A stretch of 64,000 nt of DNA from Burkholderia humptydooensis. Lineage in GTDB: Bacteria; Pseudomonadota; Gammaproteobacteria; Burkholderiales; Burkholderiaceae. The stretch's first letter is position 1. Each line of letters opens with the position of its first letter. The stretch spans positions 868,001-932,000 of the forward strand of contig NZ_CP013380.1 of NCBI RefSeq assembly GCF_001513745.1. The letters are read 5' to 3'. Position numbers and translations under genes: made by a program. The notes below the pieces were generated by a model that worked only from the letters and a program-made list of their open reading frames with translations, searched no databases and was not told the origin of the DNA. Of this stretch, positions 19,995 through 28,611 are shown one piece after another.

Positions 19995-21299
19995 GGTTCA
20001 TCGCAGGAAACCGTGGAGGGTTTGATGGCGATTGCGTAACCTGACGCCTGACTTTAAGGAGGTCAGGAGGCAGAATTGCTCGATCGCAAGGCACTTCAAG
20101 CACTGGGTTGCTGGACCGGCTATCGGTTAGAGGGGGTGGAATGGCCGGAAGGAGAAGGCCGTACGCTGTCGCTGTATTTGAAGCCGGTCAGCAAGGTCAT
20201 GTACTGCGAACAGTGCGGTGCACGCTGCCAGCAGATTCATGAGACGACGGTTCGCCGGGTGCGCGATCTGCCACTGTTCGAGTACCGGGTGGTACTGCAC
20301 GTCCCCCGCCGCCGAGTCTGGTGCGAACGCTGCGGCGGTCCGCGACTGGAGAAACTGGCGTGGCTGGGCCGTTACCAGCGAGTGACGGAGCGATTTGCCA
20401 AGGCCTGCGAGAAACTGCTGCAGGCGGCCAGCGTGCAGGCGGTCGCCGCCTTCTACGATTTGGGCTGGCACACGGTCAAATCGATCGACAAGATGCGCTT
20501 GCGAGCGCGTGTGGCTGATCCTGACTGGTCGACGATCCGCTATCTGGCGATGGACGAGTTCGCGCTCCATAAAGGTCATCGCTACGCCACGGTGGTGGTC
20601 GATCCGATTGGTCGGCAAGTGCTCTGGATTGGAGCGGGACGCTCGCGCGAGACGGCCAGAGCCTTCTTCGAACAGCTTCCCCAGGGTGTTGCCGAGCGCA
20701 TCGAAGCAGTGGCCATCGACATGACCACGGCCTACGAGTTGGAGATCAAAGCGCAGTGTCCGCAGGCTGAGGTCGTCTACGACCTGTTCCACGTCGTGGC
20801 CAAGTACGGGCGTGAGGTGATCGATCGGGTACGGGTCGATCAGGCCAATCAGTTGCGCCATGACCGGCCGGCCCGGAAGGTCCTGAAGTCCAGCCGCTGG
20901 TTGCTGCTGCGCAACCGCCACAACCTGAAGCCCGAGCAGTTCGTGCATCTGAAGGAACTGCTGGCCGCCAATCAGCCATTGTTGTGCGTCTACGTGCTAC
21001 GTGACGAACTCAAGCGGCTCTGGTTCTACCGCAAGCCTGCCTGGGCGGAAAAGGCCTGGGAACAATGGATCGAGCAAGCCCGGCAAAGCGGAATTGCCGC
21101 GCTGCAACTGTTTGCGCAGCGCCTGCAGGGTTACTGGCACGGAATCGTGGCCCGCTGCCGACATCCGCTTAATACCAGCATCGTCGAAGGCATCAACAAC
21201 ACCATCAAGGTCATCAAGCGTCGGGCTTACGGGTACCGCGACGAGGAATACTTCTTTCTCAAGATCCGCGCCGCGTTCCCCGGTAATCCGCGATGAACC
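19995..21299 (+). mobile_element. Complete ISL3-family insertion sequence with 8-bp target duplication
   Basis: The element is 1305 bp. Its ends are imperfect inverted repeats: left GGTTCATCGCAGGAAACCGT from 19995, right end on the other strand GGTTCATCGCGGATTACCGG ending at 21299. The first ten bases match exactly. An 8-bp direct repeat AAAAAAAG flanks it (19987-19994 and 21300-21307), as expected for ISL3 transposition. The single transposase is intact. GC is lower than in the flanking genes. The intact duplication argues for simple, fairly recent insertion into a T-tract behind a terminator. Confidence 0.92.
20076..21296 (+). CDS. ISL3-family transposase
   Basis: 406 residues starting at TTG (20076), with AGGAGG-type motifs just upstream (about 20058 and 20065). 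The N-terminal zinc-finger region has CEQCGARC and CERCGG. The DDE domain follows: YLAMDEFALHKGHRYATVVV, then AIDMTTAYELEIKAQCPQAE, VVYDLFHVVAKYGREVIDRV, and near the end NTSIVEGINNTIKVIKRRAY with the catalytic Glu. The C-terminus RRAYGYRDEEYFFLKIRAAF is diagnostic of ISL3 members. It is full length, so the element could be active. Confidence 0.95.
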   Translation: MLDRKALQALGCWTGYRLEGVEWPEGEGRTLSLYLKPVSKVMYCEQCGARCQQIHETTVRRVRDLPLFEYRVVLHVPRRRVWCERCGGPRLEKLAWLGRYQRVTERFAKACEKLLQAASVQAVAAFYDLGWHTVKSIDKMRLRARVADPDWSTIRYLAMDEFALHKGHRYATVVVDPIGRQVLWIGAGRSRETARAFFEQLPQGVAERIEAVAIDMTTAYELEIKAQCPQAEVVYDLFHVVAKYGREVIDRVRVDQANQLRHDRPARKVLKSSRWLLLRNRHNLKPEQFVHLKELLAANQPLLCVYVLRDELKRLWFYRKPAWAEKAWEQWIEQARQSGIAALQLFAQRLQGYWHGIVARCRHPLNTSIVEGINNTIKVIKRRAYGYRDEEYFFLKIRAAFPGNPR

Positions 21300-21338
21300 A
21301 AAAAAAGGCCCGCCCGCAACGGCGCGCGCAGGCAGGCC
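21300..21338 (-). terminator. Rho-independent terminator on the minus strand, abutting the IS
   Basis: Read on the minus strand, an 11-bp GC stem (GGCCTGCCTGC with GCGGGCGGGCC, two G:U pairs) is followed by seven T. The IS inserted exactly in the T-tract; the duplication recreated the T-run, so the terminator is still complete. No clear minus-strand gene precedes it within 1.5 kb apart from tRNA-Lys, which has its own terminator. Confidence 0.65.
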
Positions 21339-21725
21339 AATTCCGAGTGATCGGAAGGTTCGCCGCTCGGGGGGAGCGGCTGGCCGGGAGCGAGTATGAG
21401 GGCGGACGCGCGAGCGCGCCTATCGTTCTGTCCGATTCGGCGTAGCAATTGACCGATGGCTACTGCAAGTCGATCGCGGATCGAGAGCCGATGCGAGACA
21501 GACGAGGCGCCCGTGGCGTCCCGGTCGATGCCAGTGAGGCTCGCGCGCGTGATGGCGCGGCGTGCGTGCGTTTGCGGATCGTCATTTGGCGGAATGCGGC
21601 GGGATTATGTCGGATGGGCGCGGCATGCATGCGTTAGTCTGCGCGGGCGAATGTGCATCGGGCAGGCGAGCGCGTTTGCGAGAACGTTTGCGGACATACG
21701 CGTTCGTCATCGAAACGGGGCAGAC
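21339..21725. other. Intergenic stretch with no supported gene
   Basis: Open frames here, including a 73-codon minus-strand frame running from 21448 through the terminator into the IS, have no recognisable motifs and overlap the terminator hairpin. I see no RNA gene or clear promoter. Confidence 0.4.
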
Positions 21726-21959
21726 ATGGAAGAAGAAACAGACGTGCTCGAGGAGATTGCGGAATTCAATCGGCGGTATCTCCGGCTCGCCCGACGTTTG
21801 CTGTGCGAGGACAACGAACGTGCCCGGACGATGCTTGGCATCTCGAACGAGTTGGCGATTTGGCTCGATACGTTGACGCCGGCTCAACTCGAACGGCTCA
21901 TGGACGGCGGCGAACTCGTTTGCCAGTTTCGTGCCGACGCGATGCCTGGGCGGGCGTGA
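21726..21959 (+). CDS. Short orphan FlhD-like regulator
   Basis: 77 residues from the ATG at 21726. The sequence aligns along its whole length with the N-terminal two thirds of FlhD: LEEIAEFNRRYLRLARRLLC, RTMLGISNELAIWLDTL, then LTPAQLERLMDGGELVCQFR, compared with the enteric LLKHIYDINLSYLLLAQRL and TNQLVCHFRFD segments as I recall them. It lacks the last 40 or so residues of full FlhD and no flhC follows. FlhD/FlhC is the master activator of flagellar genes, and FlhD dimerises through the conserved part. A longer frame from 21456 adds 90 basic, feature-free residues and is unlikely. The role here is unknown. Confidence 0.65.
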   Translation: MEEETDVLEEIAEFNRRYLRLARRLLCEDNERARTMLGISNELAIWLDTLTPAQLERLMDGGELVCQFRADAMPGRA

Positions 21960-22830
21960 GCCGATTCGATCGGCGAAAGGAGAACCGGGGTTGCGCTGGG
22001 ACTTCGTCGGGTGTCACCAATGCGCACGTGCATGCGCGCTCGCAACCCAGCCAGCCCCGATCGTTCGCGATTTCGCCGCTTCGCATGGCGTAGGTCATGA
22101 TGCGAGCGATTGCTCGCGCCGAGACTTGCCCGATCGATGGGCGACCATACGCGAAAAATGGCCCTCAGCCAGTCCCCACGCTTCGGCCGTGAAGTCGCTC
22201 GTGCGCATATCCGTTGCGAACGTCGATGGCCGCGCCGTCGCTCGCACTTCGATTGCAGCTCCGGCTACGAATAGTCACCGTATCGACGCAATTGCATCGA
22301 AGTGTCGAGATCGGCGTTGATCCGCTGAAATCGAATCGCATCGCGCCGGTGGGTGCGCTCGCCGCACAAGAGTCCGCGCAACAATCGAACGGCAGTCATG
22401 CCCTGCGGGGGACGAGTGAACATGAATCGATTCGTGCCGGCAGGTATCGCGTTGATCGAAGGCGGGCTGATTGCGCTTGCGCTGGCCGTGGCCGCTTATG
22501 TCATACGCCGGGCGACGTTTGCGATCGAGACGATGTGAACCGGAAAGGGCGGGACGGTTGAGCGCGAAGCAGAGATCCGTTCGAGCGCGCCGTGTCGACG
22601 TGTCGAGTTGCGCCTCGCTCATGGGGCGGGCATCTCGTTGCGGCGCGCCGGCGTTTGCGGCGATGTGGATCGGGGCGACAGTGCGCGCGCCCGTTGACGC
22701 TGCTTGATGATGCGAGGCGGACGTGAAGCGGCGCAGTTTGCCTTGCGTTGCTTGTCGTCGATGTCGCGGGGGCGATGTGCATCATCGGGCGTTGCTGACG
22801 CCTCGCCTCGGCACAGACGACGCAGACACG
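21960..22830. other. Sparse region between FlhD-like gene and tRNA-Lys terminator
   Basis: About 870 bases with no gene I can support firmly. Overlapping short frames occur on both strands without family motifs. The only one with protein-like character is the 38-codon membrane peptide at 22422. The region borders the IS and may be decaying sequence. Confidence 0.4.
22422..22538 (+). CDS. Possible small membrane peptide
   Basis: 38 residues, MNRFVPAGIALIEGGLIALA then a continued hydrophobic helix and a basic tail (VIRRATFAIETM). One membrane span with positive residues at its end is typical of small inner-membrane proteins. The binding site is weak (a purine-rich GGGGGACGAG upstream) and there is no known family, so this is tentative. 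Confidence 0.3.
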   Translation: MNRFVPAGIALIEGGLIALALAVAAYVIRRATFAIETM

Positions 22831-22859
22831 AAAAGGGCCCGGCGCGAACGCCAGGCCCT
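22831..22859 (-). terminator. Rho-independent terminator of tRNA-Lys
   Basis: On the minus strand GGGCCTGGCG pairs with CGCCGGGCCC around a TTCG tetraloop, followed by TTTT. It begins 10 bases after the tRNA 3' end, so it ends the tRNA transcript and possibly the tol-pal transcript. Confidence 0.85.
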
Positions 22860-22868
22860 CGATGTCTT

Positions 22869-22944
22869 TGGTAGGCCGTACTGGATTCGAACCAGTGACC
22901 AACGGATTAAAAGTCCGCTGCTCTACCAGCTGAGCTAACGACCC
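22869..22944 (-). tRNA. tRNA-Lys (anticodon UUU)
   Basis: 76 bases read on the minus strand, starting GGGTCGTTAGCTCAGCTGGT, with the anticodon loop CTTTTAA in the stem CGGA/TCCG, the T-loop GGTTCGAATCC, and an encoded CCA end. The acceptor stem pairs fully with two G:U pairs. It lies 70 bases downstream of cpoB on the same strand, a position also seen for lysine tRNA genes in enteric bacteria. Confidence 0.97.
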
Positions 22945-23013
22945 AAAAGAGGCAAAATTATAGCGGCCGCCCGGTGGGGATGTCAACCCATCGATCGGCC
23001 GCGTCGCACGCCG

Positions 23014-23763
23014 TCACTTGATCGCGTCCAGCTTGCTCTGTGCTGTTTCAGCCGCATTCGAGCCGGGGAACTGCGACACGACCTGCTCGAAAGTCTTCTT
23101 CGCGGCTGCCTTCTGGCCTTGTTCGAACTGATTGGTGCCGATCGCGATCAGCGCATCCGCCGCGCGGGGATGCTGCGGATAGTTCTTCACGATGCCTTGC
23201 CACGTCGCCGTCGACCCCTTGTAGTCGCGCAGCGCGTACTGCGCGTTGCCGAGCCAGTATTGCGCGGTCGGCTGATAGGGGCTTTGCGGGTACTTGGCGA
23301 TGAACGCGCGGAACGAAGCCGCGGCGCCTTTGAAGTTACCGTTGCGGAACTGCTGCGACGCCGCGTTGAACGCGTCCGTTTCACCCGGCTGCACCGTGCC
23401 TTCGACGCCATCCACCGTCGTCTTCTGCGGCTCGAATTTTTTGAGCCGCGCATCGAGATCGGTGTAGTACTCCTTCTGTTGACGCTCGAGCGTCGTCAGG
23501 CGGTTCGTCAGATCCTCGTTCTCGCCGCGCAGCGTCGCGACCTGCTGGTTCAACTGGTCGAGGCGGTTGGTCTGATCGAGGATCGTGCGTTGCGCGGCGC
23601 CGAGCTGGTTCGCGAGGCTGTCGGATTTGCTGCGCAAGTCGAGCACCGCACGGCGTGCCTCGTCGTCATCGAAGAGGCCTGCGTGCGCCGGCGCGGCCGC
23701 GAGGGCCGCACCTGCCACGCACAGCGCGGCGGCCGTGCGCAGCCAGGAAAAACGGTGCGTCAT
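23014..23763 (-). CDS. cpoB: Tol-Pal system protein CpoB/YbgF
   Basis: 249 residues. A signal peptide (AAALCVAGAALAAAPAHAG) directs it to the periplasm. A trimerising coiled coil follows (about residues 35-110: SDSLANQLGAAQRTILDQTN and on), then TPR repeats to the C-terminus (QYWLGNAQYALRDYKGSTAT, ADALIAIGTNQFEQGQKAAA). CpoB links Tol energy with PBP1B-driven septal cell-wall synthesis. It is the last protein gene of the tol-pal operon, 19 bases after pal. Confidence 0.94.
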   Translation of the reverse strand: MTHRFSWLRTAAALCVAGAALAAAPAHAGLFDDDEARRAVLDLRSKSDSLANQLGAAQRTILDQTNRLDQLNQQVATLRGENEDLTNRLTTLERQQKEYYTDLDARLKKFEPQKTTVDGVEGTVQPGETDAFNAASQQFRNGNFKGAAASFRAFIAKYPQSPYQPTAQYWLGNAQYALRDYKGSTATWQGIVKNYPQHPRAADALIAIGTNQFEQGQKAAAKKTFEQVVSQFPGSNAAETAQSKLDAIK

Positions 23764-23782
23764 ACAGCGATTCTTCCGTTAC

Positions 23783-24295
23783 TTACTGTTGATAGACGAG
23801 GTCTGCGCGGCGGTTCTGCGCCCACGACGCTTCGTCGTGGCCAAGCGCGACCGGCTTCTCCTTGCCGAGGCTCACGGCTTCCATCTGCGCATCTCCGACG
23901 CCGAGCAGCGACAGCGCGCGACGTACCGCTTCCGCACGCTTCTGGCCGAGCGCGAGGTTGTACTCGCTCGTGCCGCGCTCGTCGGTGTTGCCCTGGATCA
24001 GGATGTGGCGCTGCGGATGGCTCTTCAGGTATTGCGCGTGTTGCTGCAGCAGTGACTGATACTGGTCCTGCACCGAGTAGCTGTCGAAATCGAAGTACAC
24101 GCTGCGCTTCGCGAGCGGGCTGTTCGGATCGTTCAGCGGATCGACGGTCACTTGCGCGACGTTTTCGGGATTCGGTTGCGTGCTGACCGCGCCGCCCTGG
24201 TTCGCGTGCTCGTCGAGCTTCACGCCCGACTTACATGCGGCGAGCGCGCCGATCATCAGCATCGCGAACGCCAGACGAAGTTTCTTCGACATCAT
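23783..24295 (-). CDS. pal: Peptidoglycan-associated lipoprotein Pal
   Basis: 170 residues. The start at 24295 (MMSKKLRLAFAML) follows AAGGAGAG; a longer frame upstream is not coding. A lipobox (LAAC) puts it in the outer membrane. The OmpA-like domain binds diaminopimelate in peptidoglycan: VYFDFDSYSVQDQYQSLL, ILIQGNTDERGTSEYNLALG, QKRAEAVRRAL. Pal works with TolB and TolA to hold the outer membrane to the wall during division. Confidence 0.96.
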   Translation of the reverse strand: MMSKKLRLAFAMLMIGALAACKSGVKLDEHANQGGAVSTQPNPENVAQVTVDPLNDPNSPLAKRSVYFDFDSYSVQDQYQSLLQQHAQYLKSHPQRHILIQGNTDERGTSEYNLALGQKRAEAVRRALSLLGVGDAQMEAVSLGKEKPVALGHDEASWAQNRRADLVYQQ

Positions 24296-24312
24296 GGTTA
24301 CTCTCCTTGTGG

Positions 24313-25614
24313 TCATTGCATGAAGGGCCCCCAGGACGGCTCGCGGATCGCGCCGCCCTGAACGGACAAGATCTGCGGCGGCGCGCTGCCGTCGGACGGA
24401 ACGGCAGCCAGCACGCTGCGGCCCCCCGATTGCGTAGCGTACAGAATGTACTGACCATTCGCCGCGAAGCTCGGCGATTCGTCGCGCGTCGTGTTGGTGA
24501 CGGCGTTCGCCGCACCCGTTTGCAGATCCTGAACGTACAGCTTGAAGCCCCCGCCCGTGCGCGAGATGTACGCAAGCAGCTTGCCGTCCGGGCTGATGCG
24601 CGGACTCGTATTGTAGCTGCCGGTAAATGTCACGCGCTGAGCGGCGCCGGCGCTCTCGCCTTCGGCGGGCATCCGGTAGATTTGCGGCGCACCGCCGCGA
24701 TCGCTCGTGAAATAGATCCACTTGCCGTCAGGAGAGTAGAACGGCTCGGTGTCGATCGAACTGCTGCGCGTCAAGCGGCGCAGCCCGGTGCCCGTCGAGC
24801 TGACGGAATAAATCTGCGTATTGCCCGTGAGCGACAGCGCGACGGCAAGCGTCTGGCCGTCCGGCGACCACGCGGGCGCGCTGTTGTTGCCTTTCTGATT
24901 CGAGATCACGTAGCGGCGGCCCGTCGGCAGATCGTGGATGTACACGACGGGCTTCCTCAGCTCGAACGACACGTACGCCACCTTCGTGCCGCTCGGCGAC
25001 CATGCGGGCGAGATGATCGGCTCCTTGCTCGTCAGCGCGGGGATCGCGTTCTGGCCGTCCGAATCGGAGATCAGCAGCTTGTAGACGTTGCCCGTGCGCT
25101 GCACGTACGACAGGCGCGTATTGAAGACACCGCGCACGCCGAGCAGTTTCTGGTAGATGTAGTCGGCGATCTTGTGGCCGGTCTTGCGCATCCCCTCGTT
25201 GTCGTTCGACGTCGTGAGCGACAGCCCTCCGAGGCTTTGCTGCTTGATGGTGTCGTAGAGGATGAAGTTGACCTTGTACTGGCCGTTTGGCTCGCGGTTC
25301 ACGCTGCCCGCGACGAATGCGTTCGCGCCTTTCGCCTTCCACGCGCCGAAATCGACCGACGCCGTTTCCGGCACGGGCGTGCTGCCTGCATCGACGTTGG
25401 AGAATTTGCCGCTTCTCGCGAGGTCGGCGCGCACGACCGACGTGACCTGCTGCGGCAGGCTCGCTTCATTGACGAAATTCGCGGTGGCGATCGGAAACTG
25501 GGTGGAGCCGACGCCCGTGATCAGGACGTTCACCTGCGCGTGGGCGGCGCCCCCCGCGGCAATCAGACACGAGGCCACGAGTGCCCTGAAACCTAGCTTC
25601 GTCATCAAACTCAT
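24313..25614 (-). CDS. tolB: Tol-Pal translocation protein TolB
   Basis: 433 residues from the ATG at 25614. It has a signal peptide ([16 protein letters not shown]), an N-terminal TolB domain and a six-bladed beta-propeller with repeats of the type [52 protein letters not shown] and [16 protein letters not shown]. It is periplasmic and switches between Pal and TolA. The frame upstream of 25614 has no signal sequence, which decides the start. Confidence 0.96.
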   Translation of the reverse strand: MSLMTKLGFRALVASCLIAAGGAAHAQVNVLITGVGSTQFPIATANFVNEASLPQQVTSVVRADLARSGKFSNVDAGSTPVPETASVDFGAWKAKGANAFVAGSVNREPNGQYKVNFILYDTIKQQSLGGLSLTTSNDNEGMRKTGHKIADYIYQKLLGVRGVFNTRLSYVQRTGNVYKLLISDSDGQNAIPALTSKEPIISPAWSPSGTKVAYVSFELRKPVVYIHDLPTGRRYVISNQKGNNSAPAWSPDGQTLAVALSLTGNTQIYSVSSTGTGLRRLTRSSSIDTEPFYSPDGKWIYFTSDRGGAPQIYRMPAEGESAGAAQRVTFTGSYNTSPRISPDGKLLAYISRTGGGFKLYVQDLQTGAANAVTNTTRDESPSFAANGQYILYATQSGGRSVLAAVPSDGSAPPQILSVQGGAIREPSWGPFMQ

Positions 25615-25710
25615 GCTTCTTGTTCCCGTATGTACGCTGCGCAACCGCAGAGACTCAAAAATACCCGATTCGTTCCCGGTGCGACGGCGGGAGTGTAAGC
25701 GCAAACGTGC

Positions 25711-26721
25711 TCATTCCGCCGCCTTGAAGGTAATCGTAATCTCGGATGGGGTGCGACCGTTGGTATCGGGCGGCAGCGGCACCGACGCCTGGATCGCGTT
25801 GATGACCGCCTGATCCCACCCCGAATTTCCGCTCGACCGGCGGATCGACGTGCTGAGCACATCGCCCGACGGCGTGCAGCGGATCGCGACGACGGTCACG
25901 AGGCTGTCGCGCTCGCCCGCCCACACGATGTTCGGCTTCACGCGCCGGCGGACCTTGTCCGCATACCCCGGCGACGCCGCGTTGCCGCCCGAGCCCGTGC
26001 CGGTGCCGCTCTTCGCGAGGCCTTCGCCGCCGCCCGAGCCGCCGCCAGCGATGCCTTGCAACTGCGCGAGGCGCGCCTGGCGCTCCTTGTCGAGCTTCGC
26101 CTTCGCGGCGGCGTTCGCCTTGGCGGCCGCCGCGGCCTTTGCCGCTTTCTCGGCTTTCTCGGCGTCCGCCTTCTTCTGCGCGGCGAGTTGCTCCTGCTTC
26201 TTTTGCTGTTCGAGCTTTTGTTGCTCGAGCTTCTGCTGTTCGATTTTGCGCTGCTGCTCCGCCAACTGCTGCTGCCTGAGTTTCTCCGCCTGCTTCTGCT
26301 TCTCGCGCTCGGCGGTCTTTTGCGCGGCGAGCTGGGCGGCTTGTTGCGCGGCGAGTTGCTGCGCCTTCAACTGCTGCCGGCGCTGCTCCTCGAGCTGCGC
26401 CTCGCGGGCGGCCGCGGCCTGCTGCTCGCGCCGCTTCTGCTGCAGCGCGATGTCCGCTTCCTCGTTCTTTACGGGCGGCGGGGGAGGGGCGACTTTCACG
26501 GGCGGCGTCGGCACCGGCTGCGGCGTCGACGTGTCCGGCACCGACGTCCACAGCTCGGCTTCCGCACCGGCTGGCGTGCTGTTCTGCCAATGCACGCCGT
26601 GGTACAGGAAAAGCGCGAGCAGCACGTGCATCAGGGCGGCAAGCAGGAACGCGCGGCCTGTGCCGCGCTCGCGCGGCGGCCGGGGCGGATAGGCGGCGGT
26701 GCGCGACTGGCGAGGCTTCAT
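25711..26721 (-). CDS. tolA: Cell envelope protein TolA
   Basis: 336 residues. One N-terminal membrane anchor (FLLAALMHVLLALFLYHGVHW), then a Pro-rich stretch, then a long Ala/Lys/Gln/Glu-rich helical domain II (about residues 80-215), a Gly-rich linker (GGGSGGGEGLAKSGTGTGSG), and the C-terminal TonB-like domain III. It couples the TolQR motor to TolB and Pal across the periplasm. Its start overlaps the tolR stop by ATGA. The low-complexity domain makes length variable between strains. Confidence 0.94.
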   Translation of the reverse strand: MKPRQSRTAAYPPRPPRERGTGRAFLLAALMHVLLALFLYHGVHWQNSTPAGAEAELWTSVPDTSTPQPVPTPPVKVAPPPPPVKNEEADIALQQKRREQQAAAAREAQLEEQRRQQLKAQQLAAQQAAQLAAQKTAEREKQKQAEKLRQQQLAEQQRKIEQQKLEQQKLEQQKKQEQLAAQKKADAEKAEKAAKAAAAAKANAAAKAKLDKERQARLAQLQGIAGGGSGGGEGLAKSGTGTGSGGNAASPGYADKVRRRVKPNIVWAGERDSLVTVVAIRCTPSGDVLSTSIRRSSGNSGWDQAVINAIQASVPLPPDTNGRTPSEITITFKAAE

Positions 26722-27167
26722 TGCGATTTGACGAGCAGGCCGACGCGCTTCACGCCGCGCGCCTTCAGATCGGACATCACGGTCATCACCGCGTCATATT
26801 GAACCGTCTTGTCGGCCGCGATCACGACGGGCTGATCCGGGTGGTCAGCCTGGCGCGCGGCAATGAAGCTGTTGAGCTCGGCCTTCGTCATCGTGTCTTC
26901 CTGCGACGCGCCCGAATCGCCCTTGTAGCGGACGCTGATCCTGCCGTCGGCCCGGATGTTGACGACGACGGGCGGCGTCTGTTCTTGCGGCGCGGCGTTG
27001 CCGACGGTCGGCAGATTGACGATCGACGGCGCGACGAGGGGCGCCGTCACCATGAAGATGACGAGCAGCACGAGCATCACGTCGATGTAGGGCACGACGT
27101 TGATGTCGGCCATCGAGCGGCGCGAGCGGCCGCCGCGCATGCTTGAACGAATGGGGGTGCCGGCCAT
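26718..27167 (-). CDS. tolR: Tol-Pal proton channel subunit TolR (ExbD family)
   Basis: 149 residues. MADINVVPYIDVMLVLLVIF contains the membrane helix with the proton-carrying Asp (YIDVMLVLL). A periplasmic ExbD domain follows (VVNIRADGRISVRYKGD, PVVIAADKTVQYDAVMTVMS). With TolQ it forms the motor that drives TolA. The first 17 residues are Arg-rich; an internal Met (MADINV) is possible. Confidence 0.95.
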   Translation of the reverse strand: MAGTPIRSSMRGGRSRRSMADINVVPYIDVMLVLLVIFMVTAPLVAPSIVNLPTVGNAAPQEQTPPVVVNIRADGRISVRYKGDSGASQEDTMTKAELNSFIAARQADHPDQPVVIAADKTVQYDAVMTVMSDLKARGVKRVGLLVKSQ

Positions 27168-27177
27168 CGCGTGCTCC

Positions 27178-27855
27178 TTATTGCGCCTGGCGCTGCAGGA
27201 TGTTCGAGAACTCTTCGATGAACGTTTCGAAGCGGATCGCGAGACGGTCGATGTCGTGCGCGTAGCGGTTGTACGCGACCACGGCCGGAATCGCGGCGAA
27301 CAGGCCGATCGCGGTCGCGACGAGCGCCTCGGCGATGCCCGGCGCGACGTTCGCGAGGGTCGCCTGCTGAACGTTCGCGAGGCCGCGGAACGAGTTCATG
27401 ATCCCCCAGACCGTGCCGAACAGGCCGATGTACGGGCTCACCGAGCCGACGGACGCGAGGAACGACAGATTCGACTCGAGGACGTCCATCTCACGCTGGA
27501 ATGATGCGCGCATTGCGCGGCGCGCGCCATCGAGGAGCAGCGCCGGATCGTTCAGACGTTTTTCCTTCGCCTTCAGGAATTCGCGCATCCCCGATTCGAA
27601 GATCCGCTCGAGCGCGCCGATCGTGTGGCGGTTGTTCGCGGCGCTCTGGTACAGCGCCTGCAGGTCGCCGCCCGACCAGAAGTCGCGCTCGAAGCGCTCG
27701 GTTTGCGCGCGGGCGCGGCGGATCGCGAACCATTTGCGGAAGATAAACGTCCACGACATCAGCGACAGGACGAGGAGAAGCCCCATCACCGCCTGGGCGA
27801 GCACGCTCGCGTTGAGGACGAGGGAAATGATCGACAGGTCTTGAGAAGTGTTCAT
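27178..27855 (-). CDS. tolQ: Tol-Pal proton channel subunit TolQ
   Basis: 225 residues with three membrane segments: near residues 15-35, then the conserved pair around FLASVGSVSPYIGLFGTVWG (helix 2) and APGIAEALVATAIGLFAAIP (helix 3). This is the ExbB/TolQ/MotA family. It forms a pentamer around TolR. First gene of the tolQRAB-pal-cpoB series; 177 bases separate it from ybgC upstream, with no clear promoter seen. Confidence 0.95.
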   Translation of the reverse strand: MNTSQDLSIISLVLNASVLAQAVMGLLLVLSLMSWTFIFRKWFAIRRARAQTERFERDFWSGGDLQALYQSAANNRHTIGALERIFESGMREFLKAKEKRLNDPALLLDGARRAMRASFQREMDVLESNLSFLASVGSVSPYIGLFGTVWGIMNSFRGLANVQQATLANVAPGIAEALVATAIGLFAAIPAVVAYNRYAHDIDRLAIRFETFIEEFSNILQRQAQ

Positions 27856-28032
27856 AGAGGTTTGTGTAACGTCCCTTCGGGGAGGCCTGGCCAGGATGTA
27901 TCCGGCCGGCGCGCTCCGGCGGCGTCCGGGTAGAGCGGTCGGCTGCGCGCCGCGCAGCCGGAAAACTTTCCGCCGAACCCTGCTTAGTGGCGGATCATGG
28001 GGTCGAGTTCATCAGCTCTGTCTAAACGGCAC

Positions 28033-28515
28033 TCACGCATACGCCGTTGACACGGCTGGCCGGCCGCTTGCGGCCGGTCCGCGCTCGAGCGCGGCGAAGA
28101 CGGGGGGCGGAATCGCAGCCGGCTTGAATGCCGAGCGGTTGACGCAGCCGATCCGGATGCCGGCCGCGACGAGCAGCGTGTCACCCCGCCACGCCTGCTG
28201 TTCGAATTCGACGCTCGCGCGGCCGATGCGCGCGATTCTGCAGACGATTTGCAGCGTGTCGTCGAGCCGCGCCGGTGCGCGGTAGTCGAGGTTTGCGTGG
28301 CGGACGATGAAGATCGCGCCTGTTTCGTCGGCGACCCGGCTCTGGTCGATCCCGCATGCGCGCAGCCATTCGGTGCGTGCGCGTTCGAAGAATCTCAGGT
28401 AATTCGCGTAATAGACGACGCCGCCGGCGTCGGTGTCTTCGTAATACACGCGGACCGGCCACGCGAAGTCGGGCGCCGCGTCGGGCTGTCGGCTGGGTTC
28501 GATCATGGCGCGCAT
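28033..28515 (-). CDS. ybgC: Tol-Pal-associated acyl-CoA thioesterase YbgC
   Basis: 160 residues. Hot-dog fold with the family signature YYEDTDAGGVVYYANYLRFF, in which the Asp of DTDAGG is catalytic, followed by ERARTEWLR. It hydrolyses short-chain acyl-CoA or acyl-ACP and is found with phospholipid synthesis proteins in enterics. It is upstream of tolQ as in most proteobacteria. Start choice between 28515 and 28506 is uncertain. Confidence 0.92.
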   Translation of the reverse strand: MRAMIEPSRQPDAAPDFAWPVRVYYEDTDAGGVVYYANYLRFFERARTEWLRACGIDQSRVADETGAIFIVRHANLDYRAPARLDDTLQIVCRIARIGRASVEFEQQAWRGDTLLVAAGIRIGCVNRSAFKPAAIPPPVFAALERGPAASGRPAVSTAYA

Positions 28516-28580
28516 TCTACCGGAACGGGCGACCCCGATTCCCCTGATTCGTAACGGAATGTTGCCTTCGCCGGACGGCC

Positions 28581-28604
28581 GCCGGGCCGCGCGCGCGGCC
28601 CGGC
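28581..28604. terminator. Strong GC hairpin between ybgC and the short-chain dehydrogenase
   Basis: GCCGGGCCGC and GCGGCCCGGC form a perfect 10-bp stem with a 4-base loop. It begins 8 bases past the stop of the dehydrogenase gene. No T-run follows on either strand, so it may only pause or stabilise the 3' end of that transcript. Confidence 0.45.
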
Positions 28605-28611
28605 GCCGCGC

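Noticed and set aside
21227..21448. A 73-codon minus-strand frame crossing the terminator into the IS
   Set aside because: It overlaps the terminator hairpin and IS end, has no binding site or known family, and its tail depends on the IS insertion. A leader peptide is possible but unsupported.
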